This document shows positions 5,125 to 5,137 of a stretch of DNA of 5,137 bases, piece by piece. The notes under the pieces are model-generated. The model did not search any database. It saw only the letters and a program-made list of their open reading frames with translations, and was not told the DNA's origin. Each line of letters starts with the position of its first letter. Within the stretch, counting starts at the first letter, position 1. Where the stretch lies: NCBI GenBank assembly GCA_024641445.1, contig JAHEDA010000195.1, positions 1-5,137 on the forward strand. Direction: 5' to 3'. Origin of the DNA: Gammaproteobacteria bacterium. Its GTDB lineage: Bacteria > Pseudomonadota > Gammaproteobacteria > UBA6429 > Thiohalophilaceae. The position numbers and the translations under genes are program-made.

Positions 5125-5137
5125 GTGTCGCAGGACC
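5125..5137 (+). CDS. purM: Probable purM start (phosphoribosylformylglycinamidine cyclo-ligase), first 4 codons
   Basis: Only GTG-TCG-CAG-GAC and one further base are present, reading M-S-Q-D, cut by the window edge. The start is supported by AGGAG 6 nt upstream. The identity is inferred from gene order: in pseudomonads and many related gammaproteobacteria purM (AIR synthetase, the fifth step of de novo purine synthesis) is divergent from a DUF2066 gene, and many of these PurM proteins begin with an MS(K/Q)-like sequence. Four residues cannot prove the family. Confidence 0.6.

Noticed and set aside
1..5137. Mobile element, CRISPR array, defence island or RNA gene
   Set aside because: No direct-repeat arrays, terminal inverted repeats, transposase or integrase motifs, or tRNA-like folds were seen, and nearly all of the sequence is explained by conserved chromosomal genes.

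Overview
The window looks like ordinary chromosome from a gammaproteobacterium outside the Enterobacterales, with roughly mid-50s % GC by eye. The assignment rests on family content and gene order. Hda, PerM, DUF2066, DUF2069, a WrbA-type quinone reductase and a YfgD-type ArsC lie together next to a probable purM start, an arrangement I recall from pseudomonads and related lineages. I cannot fix the genus. There are no mobile elements, CRISPR arrays, tRNAs or rRNAs, and coding density is high.

Layout. A minus-strand lipoprotein (probable DUF4398 family) runs off the left edge (1-139). After a divergent intergenic region of about 110 bp, a plus-strand cluster follows: a YfgD-like ArsC protein (249-596), a WrbA-type quinone reductase (599-1192) and a small DUF2069 membrane protein (1206-1574). 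It meets, tail to tail and with a 13-bp overlap, a minus-strand operon read from right to left: a DUF2066 exported protein (4988-3873), a CDP-alcohol phosphatidyltransferase (3872-3303), a PerM/AI-2E family membrane protein (3306-2248) and the DnaA regulator Hda (2242-1562). The four operon genes are tightly packed (abutting TAG/ATG, a 4-bp ATGA overlap, a 5-nt gap), so they are almost certainly one transcript with translational coupling. At the right edge, after a 136-bp divergent intergenic region, a GTG with a good Shine-Dalgarno opens what is probably purM on the plus strand.

How the genes may work together. The plus-strand genes look like redox housekeeping: a thiol-dependent reductase fold and an FMN quinone reductase. 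The minus-strand operon is mostly envelope-directed (exported protein, phospholipid head-group enzyme, polytopic membrane protein) and ends with Hda, which drives DnaA-ATP hydrolysis together with the DNA clamp. Acidic phospholipids, the likely product of the phosphatidyltransferase, are known to promote nucleotide exchange on DnaA. The operon therefore couples two opposite inputs to DnaA, which is the most interesting biological idea here, though it is an inference from gene order.

I do not see a previously undescribed system. The non-coding points worth checking are two dyads in the purM/DUF2066 intergenic region, a dyad over the arsC promoter region, and a near-perfect 20-bp palindrome inside the DUF2066 gene.
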